A stretch of DNA of 64,000 bases from Venturia oleaginea (taxonomy: Eukaryota > Ascomycota > Dothideomycetes > Venturiales > Venturiaceae), in assembly GCA_013176395.1 (NCBI GenBank), contig JABMLP010000025.1, positions 614,215 to 678,214 on the forward strand, read 5' to 3'. The notes beneath the pieces were generated by a model, which did not search any database, was not told the DNA's origin, and saw only the letters and a list, made by a program, of their open reading frames with translations. The translations under genes and the position numbers were made by a program. Positions 22,147 through 33,894 of the stretch are shown one piece after another. Each line of letters starts with the position of its first letter. Positions within the stretch are counted from its first letter, which is position 1.

Positions 22147-23377
22147 TGTGTCGAAGCCCTCCATTTGGACAGCGTGACGGGTGGAGCACTGAGGGAGGCG
22201 GAAGAGGTCTGGACATGCGTATGGAGAGGTGCAGTTGTCGAGGAAGGGGGAGGTGTATATAGACGGTATCCCGCGGCGTCAAAGGAATACGAATTATCGC
22301 AGCTCGAGAGCGAAGTACCGAGGAGAGAGTTGCGATCAATAAGACAGCGTTAAGTCTGACCACGGTAGTGAGGGCTAATATTAGAGTGGAGAGCAGTCCG
22401 TCGAGCGTCGGTCTGTCCTAGTCTCCCAGACTTCCCAGTCGCACAACGACGCGGATTGTTTTGGTTTCTCTGGATAAGTCCAAGCGGAGGCTGACAGGAT
22501 GTCTGCATACATGTAACATGCGCGATGTGGCTGGCTTGAGATGCGAATATAATGGGTGTGGCATGAGGATGAGGCAACAGGAGGCAGCAAATGACACTCA
22601 AGACTAAGTACTCCTAGTCCTAGCCATGTTAAGGGCGGGGAGCGGGTAATCTTCGAGAAGCATAGTAGAAGGCGCAAGGATCGACGGGAGAAGACGCTGA
22701 ACGGAGCCTAATAACGGTCCTGTCCTATGAAACTCAGCCGCAGTCAACGGCCACACTCCGCAGCTTGAGCTGCCTCTTTGGGCCATGTCAACGGTCAAGG
22801 TGCATTGGGCCTAGGTACTTTATCATTGATCCATCCTATTCTATGCGCTCCAACCATGACCCCGGAGACAAATCATCTGCGCCCCTTCATAAGGAGCCAA
22901 GACTCCACCGACTGCATTCTCATCCCGGCCAATTTCGCCCATGAACCAGGGTATAACAACTGAACATATCCAATCACTCCTCATTTCAAACTCCGTGCTT
23001 GCTTCTCGAAGACCGGCACAAAGAAAAGATACATGTACAGAACGTCTATGAAACGGTGCGGCAGACTAGGGACAGCTTCATGCATCCAAATTGCTCCTAC
23101 ACGTTACCTGGCCGTCAGGTCAGTGGGTTCCCCTGATAGGTCACGTCTTCCTTTGAGAGACAGAACTGCATGTGGGGCCGGTAGTCTTAGCGAAGTTGAG
23201 GCCGAGGCTGCTGGGAATTTGTCAAAATGGCATCGAGGCGAACAAGTTGGAATGTGGCTTTCACCTTTGCTCTTGCTGCTGTAGAGATGTCATGTACGAC
23301 GTGGCTCTCAACTCGTCTCGGCCTCAAGTAGCAGCTACCTGGGCAAAAGTATACGCATCGGAAGCGACTAGATCGGA
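22147..23377. other. Promoter/leader region of the NDT80-type gene
   Basis: About 1.2 kb. It separates the start of the minus-strand NDT80 gene from the stop of the next minus-strand gene. Several short frames overlap on both strands, none with recognisable features. A long 5' leader with upstream ATGs is possible (for example the frame at 22022-22363, which overlaps the NDT80 start), but the sequence alone does not establish it. Confidence 0.4.
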
Positions 23378-26300
23378 TTAGCCTGCAATATCAAATAAAT
23401 TATGCGTAGTACCTTCGTCGAAACCATGCCCCAGAGAAAAGCCCATGGCTGTTAGACCATCGAAATTTCCGTCTCCATCGACATAATCCAGGATACAGGC
23501 ACTGTAGCCCTTTTGCTTGATTCGTTTGACGCCAAGAAGCAGAAGACCAGATAAGACGGCACCATAATCCGCAGCCGAAGGTGAAATAACTGGCGACGAA
23601 ATTCCTCCGGTTTGCTCGTCGATAGCAGGGATAAACTGTGCCAGTGTGGAGTGGGGGTTGTACTTGAGCGAGTGTTAGCTTGATATGCACCACGATCGTC
23701 CTGGCTGCGCTCACTAGAACTATGCTCCCTATAATTGTTTGGTCCTCCCCGCGTTTAGCCCTTATGATGCCACAAGCTGCAGGGTCATTCAACGCCATTT
23801 TGTACACCTCGGCCAAGCCTTGTCGGTTGCTTGTCTTGATGTGGTCTAGTATGGGGCCAGAATATTGCCAGCCAGACACCAGGTCAAACTCTGCTCCTGC
23901 AGTTTGGAGACTCTTCGCCACGCCCTCAGGTGGAGACCAATCTGCTAGATTGCGAGCCACCATACTGCAGACAGGCCGAGACAAGGTAGTGTTCCATCCC
24001 ATGTTTGCAAACCAGGTCCTGAGCCGCTTCCTGTCAATGTTGTGGCCGGTGGGAATTCCCAGGAAGATACTTGGTAGTCTTGAACCAAGCTGGAACCGTT
24101 TTGCGCCATCTCTTTGCAAAAGTGTTCGTATTGCCCGATTATGGAGCGACCGGCCAATAGAGAGCTTTCGTCGGGACGGATCAACGAAAAGAGAACCTAT
24201 GCATCCCGTGCCGGTGGCAGTAAAGAAGTATGTTGAGGAGAAGCCATAGAGGACTTGGGTGCTACTGTTGCGGACGACAAAATGTGATTCCAAAATTCCA
24301 GGGTGATGCAACGTGATCGCGCTGGAGGTTGTACCTGCCAATTCAGATCTTTGGCCAAGCGTATTGTCCATGACAACGTCGTTGATCAATTTATCGAGCA
24401 TGTGTGCATCTCGCTCTTCGTTATAGGCTTCGACAAGCCAATGTTGACGAGCTGGATGAAGCTTCTGGTTTTGACTGATTGAGCCTGGTAGGCTTCCGGT
24501 GGGGGTGATGTCGCCGTAAAGGACCTTGCATCAATAAGTAATGATATTATCTCGAATGTGTTCTTTTGGGATCATATACCTTCACCAAAGAATTGAGGGC
24601 CGTTTCTGTGAAATCGTAGGTGCAAATATATGTTCCAATCGTCGAGTCCATGGCAAAGTCATAGGGGGAGGAGACAGCCACCACAATCAATGGCTTTTCC
24701 TTCTTCTCTCCTCCTACTGAGTACTGCATGTTGCATATCATTGACACATGTTTGGTGAAACCCTGTTGGTAAACGTTCCTGTTGGCATCGGCTGTCAGAA
24801 CGATAACGGCACTGGCCCGGTTGATCAGGTCTTCGTGAACAGGCCGAACGCCATTCGGTGTGTAGGACGTGTGAAGCACGCGGCCGTTTTTTTGTCGGGC
24901 CAGAGAGCGTCCGAACTCGCGAAACACTCTTTCGCCACTCATCACGCTGGCAGAATGCTCCCATGCAGCTGGCTCAGGCGAGTGAGCTTCCATGGATTCC
25001 AAAACAGCTCTTGCAGCGGCTGATGCTGCCAGAGGTTTCACTAAAGGTGTCAGTAAAACCAACTCTTCTTCTGGCTCAATGGTGTTAGCCAGTGGAAGTA
25101 GGTGATTTCGATCTCGCACCACCGTGATCGAGCTGTTGTACGCTTTTGTGGAGAGAGCGGTATGGGATGGCTGCATTGAAGATAAGAGCGAGATGCCTGG
25201 CGGATTAAGAGCCTTCTCCCAGAAAGCACATTTCGACTTCATGTGCACAACTCTACTGAGCGACTGATGAATCCTGTCCATGGTGATCATCGAACTTTCG
25301 ATGCCCGACTTCAGACCCAAAATCGCGTCCTTTTGGGCCGCAAATGATCTGCAGAGCAAGATCAGATCACAGCCAGCATTCACAGCCATCACAGTGCCTC
25401 CACCTACTCCTATGTTGTGGCTCAGAGCTTCCATCTCTAAGCACTCTGAGATGACAACGCCATTGAACTTGAGATCCTTCCGAAGTAAACCATCAACGAC
25501 TTGCTCGGACAAGCAAGCATGCATAACATCAAGACCGGCAGCTGCGATGGTCAGCGTAGGATTACTGAAACCAGATGCAAGTACTTACATGACATGGCAC
25601 AACCGCCTACCATGATAGAATCGAGACCTGCATTAATTGCATGTTTGAAAGGGACAAGGGCACTCAGACTGAGCTGCTCCAGAGTCTCGGTGATAATAGG
25701 GACGTCCAAAGCAGATCCCAAAAACTCCAGATTCCCATATGAGGGGAAATGCTTTCCCATGGTTGCAAGACCGGCCTCTTGATATCCTTTCATAGAGGCG
25801 ATTCCATATTCCGATACCTCCATAGGGTCGTCGCAGAAAGACCTGACACCGAGAGGCTGAATCCGGGCGTTTGTGAGAACATCAAGACGGGCCAAAAAGT
25901 AAGTTGATACCAGTGGCAGCGACTTCTTCGGCAGTCTGCTTCGCGACTTGAAATGCGAGTTCTTTGGAGCCGGTGGCAGCAATTCCCATGGCACTTGGAT
26001 ACTGGCGTATCATCAAATCGTCAAACAGACTGTTGACACCGCCATTTTCTTGGTCGACTCCGATAAGGAGAGGAACAGAGTGGCCAGCATCGTGAGCAGT
26101 CTTTTGCAATTCGTAAACGAGAGCAGTACACTCTTCTGCAGCTGGTTTCTTGTGAGCTTCTTCGCTTTTCTACTTGAACTTGAACATTATACAAACTCAC
26201 ATTTCAAGTTTTTCGCAGTCAGGAGGATGGATCCGACGTGATATTGCTGAATCAGCTGTCGTATTTGGGGCGTTACAACTGTCCCATCAAAGCCCACCAT

Positions 26301-26410
26301 CAACAGTTGACCCTTTTGGACTTAGCTTGTAAGTGACAGGGAAGGGAAAGTCAACATACCAACGTTCTATCGAGGTCATCCCATACCGGATCAAGCTTCT
26401 CCCTGCCCAT
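23378..26410 (-). pseudogene. GH3 beta-N-acetylglucosaminidase fused to GNAT acetyltransferase, 6 exons, one frameshift
   Basis: Fungal NagZ-like GH3 enzyme with a C-terminal GNAT domain, thought to act on N-acetylglucosaminides in the cytoplasm. Predicted complement(23378..23662, 23715..24524, 24580..25541, 25589..26141, 26201..26312, 26360..26410), about 923 residues. GH3 part: GQLLMVGFDG, LLIGVDQENGGVNSLFDD, GKHFPSYGN (about residue 183), and GVVISECLEMEAL (about 269), where Glu occupies the place of the NagZ nucleophile Asp. The GNAT part (about 590-920) includes GTGCIGSLFVDPSRRKLSIG and the exon-6 end GDGNFDGLTAMGF. All splices keep frame, but at about 25887 the frame slips between FGP and LDVLTNAR, most simply a 2-base loss relative to the family's GPVLD. 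No intron can explain it. Everything else looks conserved, so a recent mutation or a sequencing error are both plausible. Confidence 0.78.
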
Positions 26411-27028
26411 GGTGACGGGATGGGTGGGATCAACTTCATGCAAAGGCGGCAGCTACGACTACAACGTTCCTCAGTCAAGGTGGCCCGCTGGTTGATACAC
26501 AATCTAGCTGAGAACCAGGTATACAAAGCGATTTGCTATGTAGCAGTGAAGCAATACGTTGCAATCTAGTGGTACAACGCCATGGATAGCGTAGCATCGA
26601 AGCGAACTCGGCCTAGCGCGAAACACCAGCATGACTTTGTCAGCTTCCCGTCCTATTGGATCCAACAGAGACATCGACAGCAACATCAAAATAAACCATC
26701 CCATGTGGGTGTGGATGTGCATGTGGATGTGCATGTGGATGTGGATGTGCATGTGCATATGGATATCAATCCCACTCTCCTATTAACTGCTCCTCGCTTT
26801 CACAATCGCATGATACCCGCCCGAGGTATACCATTTCCAAGACTGCGGCTAAGAGCAGATCACCATCTTGACCCCACACTCAAGGCACTGGCTCTGTTCC
26901 GGGGCGGACCTAGCTCGACAACTGTGGGGTAAACATATTACTTCCATGCGCCATTCTTTTCGCTTTGTTTGAATCTTCTCACATGCATTCGATACACCGA
27001 CCTCACTCAATTTTCACACAGCATCAGC
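26411..27028. other. Bidirectional promoter region between the GH3-GNAT and ADH genes
   Basis: About 620 bp between two divergent starts, including the GTGGAT/GTGCAT microsatellite. Both promoters should lie here. Confidence 0.5.
26704..26765. repeat. Hexanucleotide microsatellite (GTGGAT/GTGCAT)n
   Basis: About ten imperfect tandem units of GTGGAT or GTGCAT in a divergent promoter region. Unit type varies along the array, so it is an interrupted repeat. Confidence 0.85.
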
Positions 27029-28421
27029 ATGAGTACGACAACGTTCGACATACCAAAACAGTGCAAGGCTGGCGTCGTTTATAATGAAGGACCCAATTTC
27101 GAACTCAAGGTAGAAATGGTCAATGTCCCCGAACCAGGTGAGTTCACAACACCAAGTTACCAATATATCCATCAAACCCAACCAAAACACTAGGTCCAAA
27201 CGATCTTCTCCTCAAACTCAACGCCACCGGAATTTGCTATTCGGACATCCACTTCCTTCTCAATGATCTCGCCCCAGCTCCCATGTCGTTCTTTGGAGTC
27301 AGATCGCCTGGCCACGAAGGCACAGGTGTTGTTGTGAAGACTGGTGCCAACGTCAAGAATTTCAAGGTTGGTGATCGGGCTGGGATTAAGCCGTTTATGG
27401 ATACTTGTGGTTCGTGTGAGATGTGCTGGGAGGGGAAGGAGAATTATTGTCCTGATGCTATACATACGGGGTTGATGTGTACCGGTAAGTGTCCATGTTT
27501 CCTTTCAACCGAGCACATCTACTTGCAGAATATGGCCACGCTTCCCTGCTGAATTTTGCTCTCTATTAACTCACCAATGTCGAAATATCCCTCGCATATG
27601 ACAGCATCCCATCCCATCCCCAACGAAATAACATGAACGCACCCCGCTCAACCTCCAACTAACAGCAACAAACCAGGTTCATACCAGCAATACGTCGTCG
27701 CTCCAGCTCGCTACGCAACCCCCATCCCAGAAGGCATAAGCGACTACATCGCCGCCCCAATAATGTGCAGCGCCTCAACCATGCTCTGCTCCCTCGAAAG
27801 CTCAGGCCTAAAACCAGGCCAATGGGCCTGTTTCCCCGGCGGCGCCGGCGGCGTCGGTATTCAAGGTGTCCAGCTCGCCAAAGCCATGGGTCTCAGACCC
27901 ATCGTCGTAGACACGGGTGATGACAAGAAAGCCTTTGCGCTGAAAATGGGTGCGGAGGCTTTTGTTGATTTCAAGACGAGCACGGATGTTGCGGCGGAGG
28001 TGATGGCGATTGCGGGAGGTGTTGGGGCGCATGGGGTTTTTGTTACGGGGCCGGCTGCTTATGGGAGTGCTGTTGGGTATATTGGGGAGAGGATTCATGG
28101 GGTTGTTTGTTGTATTGGGGTGAGTGGTTCCCTTCTTTTCTTTGGGAGAGACTGATGGGATGCTAATTGATTTAGCTTCCGCCGAAAGATAGCGAGTTGA
28201 TACTCGGTGCGAGGCCGGAACAGTACATTATGAAGGGTCTGACTGTCAAGGGCACGCTGGTAGGTACACAAGCGCATACTGTTAAAGCGCTTGAGTTTGC
28301 CCAACGAGGTCTTCTCAAGCAGATTGCGGAGGTATTGCCAATCGACCAACTTCCAGAAGCAGTAGCTCGTCTGCGAGCAGGAAAAGTGGCTGGCAGAATG
28401 GTTGTTGATTTCAACCTATAA
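27029..28421 (+). CDS. Zinc-dependent alcohol dehydrogenase (MDR superfamily), 4 exons, 362 aa
   Basis: Oxidises primary alcohols with NAD+ in the cytosol (family knowledge). Predicted join(27029..27137, 27194..27484, 27677..28119, 28176..28421). Catalytic zinc ligands are visible in GICYSDIHF (Cys) and PGHEGTG (His/Glu). The structural zinc loop is CGSCEMCWEGKENYC. The Rossmann fold carries GGAGGVGIQGVQLAKAMG, followed by an acidic residue (VVDTGDDKK) expected for NAD preference. The C-terminal end AGRMVVDFNL is typical. Intron 2 is unusually long (192 nt). Start chosen at ATG 27029 (MSTTTFDIP), which begins the conserved N-terminus; an in-frame upstream start 60 bases earlier gives an unlikely extension. 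Resembles fungal ADH1-like enzymes with a short N-terminus. Confidence 0.92.
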
Positions 28422-28478
28422 GGTTGGGATTTATACATTATTCTTATTGTATGTTTTATACTTACTCGCGCACCACCA

Positions 28479-29575
28479 TCAAGGCAACTCATGCTTCCCA
28501 AAGAAGTCCATTATCAACGTCGTAGCATTGAAGCAGGTACTCCGTGTCGTTTCCGAATTTCCAGGTGGTACGCTGGGCCAATTATGCGCCAAATTCGAAA
28601 TATTGTAATGTTGCACCACTCCCTCAATGCCCCGACAATCCCACGAATAATGGGTTGCAACCGGTTTATCTGGCGAGCAAAGTGTCGTGCTATGGTTCGC
28701 CGACACCGTACACCCATCTCTCCTCGCCCAATCATCAACCCATTCATTCACGGGCGGCGTAACACCATTATCCCTAGTATTATTACCCCCTTGATATTTG
28801 ATCGTGGTATCCACCCACCCATGAAACTCCAACATGGGAATTGGAGTCCTCGCCGGATTACACGCTGGTTCGTCGCCATTGGGAAGCAGGTAATTGGCCG
28901 CTGAAACAGGTGCGAAGGCGGCGATGAGGGCAGAGGCCTTGGAGTCACAGGCGAGTAGGGCAGTAAGTCCGGCCCCGCCTGATTTCCCACTTGCGTAGAT
29001 TTTGTTGCGCGCGATGCAGTAGTTGTCTGATATCTGTGTGATCATATCGATTGTGAACTGGATGTCATCTATTGAGCTTGGTTGGGAGGGATCGCCTGTC
29101 CATTGGCGTGTTCCATCTGTCTGATTGATAGTCGGGTTAGTATTTGTAGTCAACGTTTGACTTGATCCCAAAAATAGGACAAGGGATTTGTTGCATGTAG
29201 CAGGATTTGCATTTTGTAGCTGGGCCTTTTGGGGGGTGTTTTGGAAGATTTAAATATAGAAAGGGTACTCACTCTTACTCCATTTGGATAGACTGAGATG
29301 GCATCGGGGTTGAAGCTGGGATTGGCAAACTGTGAAAGTTCCATTTGGCTCGATGCATTTTTTCCTCGTCCATGGAAGGAAAAAATCAAGGGGACTTTCT
29401 TTGTTGCATCGTATGTTGAAGGGACATGGAGGAGATATTCTCTATTGAGTCCGCCGCTCCTGATTGGAATCCTTGTCGTTGAGCCGGCTTCGACGGGTAA
29501 TGGCTTGCCGCAGCCTGTTGCAATAGCTTGGGTGGATAGAAGTAGTGGTAAGAATACTCTTCGTAGAGAATGCAT
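28479..29575 (-). CDS. Secreted CE1/LpqC-type esterase (feruloyl esterase-like), 2 exons, about 314 aa
   Basis: Extracellular alpha/beta hydrolase that would release hydroxycinnamic acids from plant cell-wall polysaccharide. Predicted complement(28479..29120, 29273..29575). A signal peptide starts MHSLRRVFLPLLLSTQAIATG. Core motifs: oxyanion region LIFSFHGRG, nucleophile elbow YASGKSGGAG with S148, acid D205 in FHGWVDTT, and His280 in NLAHNW. Several cysteines and N-glycosylation sites (NNT, NHS, NIS, NAT) fit secretion. The intron is about 150 nt and has two candidate donors six bases apart (GTGAGT or GTAAGA), so the join around residue 100 may differ by two residues. It sits tail-to-tail with the ADH gene, only 57 bases apart. 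Substrate class is inferred; a polyhydroxybutyrate-depolymerase-like role is the main alternative. Confidence 0.85.
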
Positions 29576-30884
29576 AATGATGTTCGTTAATAATGCTGTA
29601 GAGAATTCATCGAGGAGTGCGATGGTTTTATCCATCTCCATCGTTGATCGGCAACGGCATTGACGCGGGCTTAGAATACACTCAGCCGCTTTCTATGGAG
29701 AAAGACAGGTAGAAGCGATGCTACTTTCGCTACTACCACACTCAGGGTAAGCACCGTTGGTCAGACGGTGGGATAAAATGGTTCATGACTGGTCGTTGGT
29801 GTTGGGTGCTAGTGGAGCGGAAAACAAGGTATCTTACAAGTAGAGACTAGAGCTGAGTCAGCCGGCCGCCGGGGCAATTCGAAAGTTGCTGTTGAGGTCA
29901 TTCGAACCATCGTCTAAACACAAAACCCCACTTCCATCGGTTCGGCTCACCTCCACAAGACATCGGCATCGACATCGTTGCACCCGATGCATCGCAAGCG
30001 CCTTCCCCCGTATTCGTACTCGTAATGTTGTCCAAAGGAAAAGTGCTGTGGGACTGCAAGGGTCCAGGACTCTAACTACTACTTTCACGCTTATGACTGC
30101 TTCTAAACAGTAATTGCTACACATCTATACCGGATGCCATACAGAGAGGTGGAAGGATTATCAGCGCCATCCTTGACACGTAGAGAAAGACAGATCAACG
30201 TGCTGTCCGGTCCATCGGGGTCGGCAAATTTATCAGTACAGAATCGGACAGGGGAGGCAAGATTGAGGAATAAAGGTTAGATTAAAGGTACGGGGTGAGG
30301 AATTCTACATGTCTTATCATGGTAGTATCGAACAACTGAAAATAGGACTTCCAGACACCGTCGAAAGCCGTGGTACCGTCCAGAGTCTGGTGTAAATGGT
30401 ATCGGAAAACGGATTCCTCGCGGGGACGGAGGCTCCATGAGAGCTCCATGAGGAAATCAACCCGGCGGCAATCTTCCCCATAGCCAAAGTAATATATAGG
30501 CATACCCTCCATCGAGGCGAAAGGCTAGAGCTGATGCTGCCGAAACTACAGAGTAAATTACCCCTGTTTGTTTGAACGATAGGGTTTTTTACATGAAATC
30601 CCTGCCACATTCGGTATAGACACCATGAAGCGAACAAATCAACTGCCATGTTTAGTGAAATAAACATGTTTCGGCGCTGTCATTACGGAGACGAGCGAAT
30701 CAATGTCTGGCAGTCGCAAGCGATTCCGACAAGCCTCCATGTACCATCTGCTGCATGTCAGTCAGGGCTAGCTTCTGTCATCCAGCGATAACAGCACCGA
30801 CATTCTGGAAGAGATATCTCAGAGCCTCGCGCCACCACGTCAGTCGAGGAATGCTGGCAGTCGGGCACCGTGAGGTTGCTCATA
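29576..30884. other. Intergenic between divergent genes, no gene seen
   Basis: About 1.3 kb. Minus-strand frames at 30282-30667 and plus frames at 29886-30113 have no supporting features. It should hold promoters for both flanking genes. Confidence 0.45.
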
Positions 30885-32669
30885 ATGTCTCCCCCATACA
30901 AATGGCTCCGCCGACCATGGCGATGGCCTCTGCAATTTCTACTAATATCTGTCTTCATGACTGACATCGCTGCTCAGCGCGACAATAGCAGTCACAGCTG
31001 CTATTATCCTGCCGGTATCATCAGTTCAGGAAAGGCGTGTAATCCGAATGCGAAGCATAGTGTCTGCTGTGGTCGTGGATTCGAATGTCTCAGCAATGGA
31101 CTTTGCCAGGTCTCGCCCTTAATCGACACGCCATACAAGCACACGTTGTACAGATCAGCATGTACCGATCCCACTTTTCAAGATCCCGCATGTCCGCATT
31201 TTTGCGTTGGAGGTGAGTGTCTGGTAGCCCGAAAGAGGTAAGACTCTGGCTAACGTTCAAGTACAGCGGAGGACAATCCCCAAGCTGGGCAAGGAATGCA
31301 AGTGTGCTCTCCAGAACTGGGAACATACTGCTGTAAACGAGACTACGATTGCTGCACCAACAGTACATTAGTCTACACGCTTGGCAAACCCGAGATCGTT
31401 GCCATCATTCCTAACCAAATCGAAAATCCAACTCATTCGTTGGCACCCGCTGCCACACATACAAACACGCCACAGGATGAGACAAGGCAATCTACCCCTT
31501 TTACTCGAGATATACTGATTGGCGTGGGCGTTGGGTTCGCAGCTGCCATGGTAGCTCTCATTATTGGATGCTGCTTCTGGCTCACGAAGCGAAGACCCTT
31601 GGAGCGTTACCGAGAACGAGATCAAAAGAGCAATGTTTTCGAGATGGACACAATGGATGGCTCAAGGTCGGCGATTCACAAAGAAATATCCGTTAGTGTA
31701 AGCCAACTCGACATGCCACTTCCACCTTCACTTCCACCTTCACTTCCACAAATCGAGACAGACGCTACCACTCGACTTGATTTGGATACCACAAGGTCTA
31801 CGATCATTAACCAAGTGGTCGAAATGTTCGAGCTGGACGCGTCCCCAAGTGATGATGAGAGGAGGCCGGACGGGACATCAGCGCAAGGAAGGTCAAGAGA
31901 AGGGCGCATGCGGGAGGGGAATCTATCGTCGGATAGGAGAGCACCAGATATCCCGATACCAGGAGCATCACCATTGATCGCGCCAACACACCCACGTCTC
32001 CATCCTCGACGCCCGACTCCTCGAATCTCTGAGTTCCGAGAAGCAACAACGGCGACAAGAAGAGTATCTGAGTATACGCCAGTGGCGGGGAGGGTTCCCA
32101 CACCGTTACCGGATCTTTCGGAGCCAGAAATTTCAAAAGACATGCCACCGGTACCTCCTTCGGCAGCGCTAGCGGTACCTGAAATCTTGACTGCAAGAAG
32201 TTTTTCCATGGAAAGGCTATCAACAGCAAAATCGTACAATGTTTCGAGGATTGCGGAGACAACTCCAGCTCAGGGATCGCAAACAGAAGCTTCAGCTTCG
32301 ACCAGACCAGGACCTAATGGACCATTCTTACGAAGCCCCATCTTAAAGACAATTACCATTAACGTTGTGAGAGAACCAGGGATAACTGAACCTGGACATT
32401 TTGAGGCAGGACTGGCAACAACACCAGGACAGGGAACACCATCTCAGGCACACAACCTCGAGACAGGCATTCCAGAATACATTTTGTCAGCCGTATCAGT
32501 GACTCCTGAAATAGTGGCAGAGATGACGGAACCTCAAGTCTCAGCTTCAGCAACGAACGTACCATCTCCAGAAAGACCAGCCCTACGCGCACCAGCCTCG
32601 CAACGACTAGGTCCCTTCAAGCCAACGCCCGAGAAAGGACCCACCGAATCAGCTTCAAAGCCAGATTGA
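30885..32669 (+). CDS. Cysteine-rich single-pass membrane protein, hypothetical sensor-like, 2 exons, 576 aa
   Basis: Predicted join(30885..31212, 31267..32669). The N-terminus is basic, then hydrophobic (WPLQFLLISVFMTDIAA): a signal peptide or anchor. The ectodomain (to about residue 185) has many cysteines (HSCYYPAG, KACNPNAKHSVCCGRGFEC, YCCKRDYDCC), a pattern of small disulfide-knotted fungal surface proteins, followed by a Thr/Pro-rich stalk. One helix (IGVGVGFAAAMVALIIGCCF, about 190-213) is followed by a positive KRRPLERYRER stop-transfer. The 360-residue cytoplasmic tail is Pro/Ser/Thr-rich with short repeats (PPSLPPSLP). Layout resembles wall-stress sensors, but no WSC domain is recognised. 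The first in-frame codon of the open frame is GTG at 30870; the ATG at 30885 is used. Confidence 0.8.
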
Positions 32670-33894
32670 ACACAAAACCTTGGATACCGCGCAATAGTTT
32701 CAATAAACAATAATTTGAATTCAAACAGAAGCATGCCCAGGCGTACGGCAAAACGTCCGAAGCCAACGTATCAGCAGGGGATGCACCAGGGACTAGCGCA
32801 AGAAGCACCTGACAAGAGACATTGATCACCTCTTCAGAACAAAAGGTGGAGTCCAGAATCACATGCATTCTTCAAGAAATAGTCACTTCTTTGGCTCCTT
32901 GGCAATGACAAGAAGATCTCGCTTACCCCGGAAGGCCTGCTTGACAAGAACGTCAAAAGACGTGGAAGTAGCGGAGGCGGGGGTTTGATCAGCCTCGTAA
33001 CTTAATGGAACTAGAATATTGGGTTGACCTTTAACACTGGAGGTGGAGTACTACGTAGGAATTGGCAAGATGTGATATTTCCAGCGACGGACGAGAAAAG
33101 AACGAAGAGGAGCAAGAAGATGAAGAGGAGACAGAACAGAAGAGAAAGGTTCTATGTACGCAGACGGTCCGTCTGTCCGAAGAGGCACGTATCCATTGCC
33201 ATATGTGGAACAAATCCAGGTCCATGGTCAATACGATGCGAACAGTCCCTTGTTACCTACTCTCAGTTGTTAGGAGTCACGCATTGGACAGGTGGGCCGG
33301 CTCTTCAAGAGGTGTAGACCATGATTGTCTACTTCACGCACGTGTCTTGGAAGGAATCGACTTCTCTGCTCACGTCCGTCGCCTATCGGAAGAAACTGGA
33401 TATGCGTTCCGCGAAGAGATACCTTGATTTTGGCGGGACGGTGCCAAATCGATATCGACGGTGCGGAATTTTTAATGGTTCTCGGAAAACAGAATACCAT
33501 AATGCCAGGCCTTGTGCGAGCGCGAGTCGGGAGGGAAGACGTGGAAGGGGGCTATTTGACGGTAATTGCAAGGACGAGCGGGATTAGGGTGGTGGATAGG
33601 CTGTGCTGGGATTGGAGTTTGGTCAAGGTGATTGTAAGCTAAAGAGTAGAGAAACGGATGGTGGAATTCTGTCCATGGTCGAAGCCCGAAGTAAAAGGGA
33701 AAAGGCACGGCAAGGAATCGGAGGAAGAAAGATACCCATAAACCAATAATATCTCATTCATAAAGTAAGGATATCATACCATGGAGACAGCTCACACGCT
33801 TCGTTCGATCAATCACCAAACATCGAACTACTGATCTCCCACACTAACGAATCATCCCATGTATCCATAACTCCAAAAGCCATTGCCTTGCTGC
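32670..33894. other. Gene-poor region with decayed coding fragments
   Basis: About 1.2 kb. It includes the minus-strand fragment at 32883-33050. On the plus strand, frames at 33024-33317 and 33325-33642 have exon-like stretches (for instance CQIDIDGAEFLMVLG) but no consistent gene model could be joined. It may be a decayed gene. Confidence 0.35.
32883..33050 (-). pseudogene. C-terminal exon fragment of an unidentified protein
   Basis: On the minus strand the frame from 33050 to the stop at 32883-32885 reads like a real protein end (GQPNILVPLSYEAD, then FDVLVKQAFRGKRDLLVIAK), with an in-frame TAG immediately upstream that could be an acceptor. No convincing upstream exon was found, so this is either the last exon of a gene I could not join or a relic. 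Family not recognised. Confidence 0.3.

Noticed and set aside
23663..23714. Apparent C-terminal frameshift in the GH3-GNAT gene
   Set aside because: Explained by a 52-nt intron with GTGAGC donor and GCTAACA branch; splicing restores the conserved GNAT end.
23680..24249. 189-codon plus-strand frame
   Set aside because: Antisense shadow of the GNAT domain exon.
30282..30667. Minus-strand open frames upstream of the cysteine-rich protein
   Set aside because: No signal peptide, domain or splice-consistent partner.
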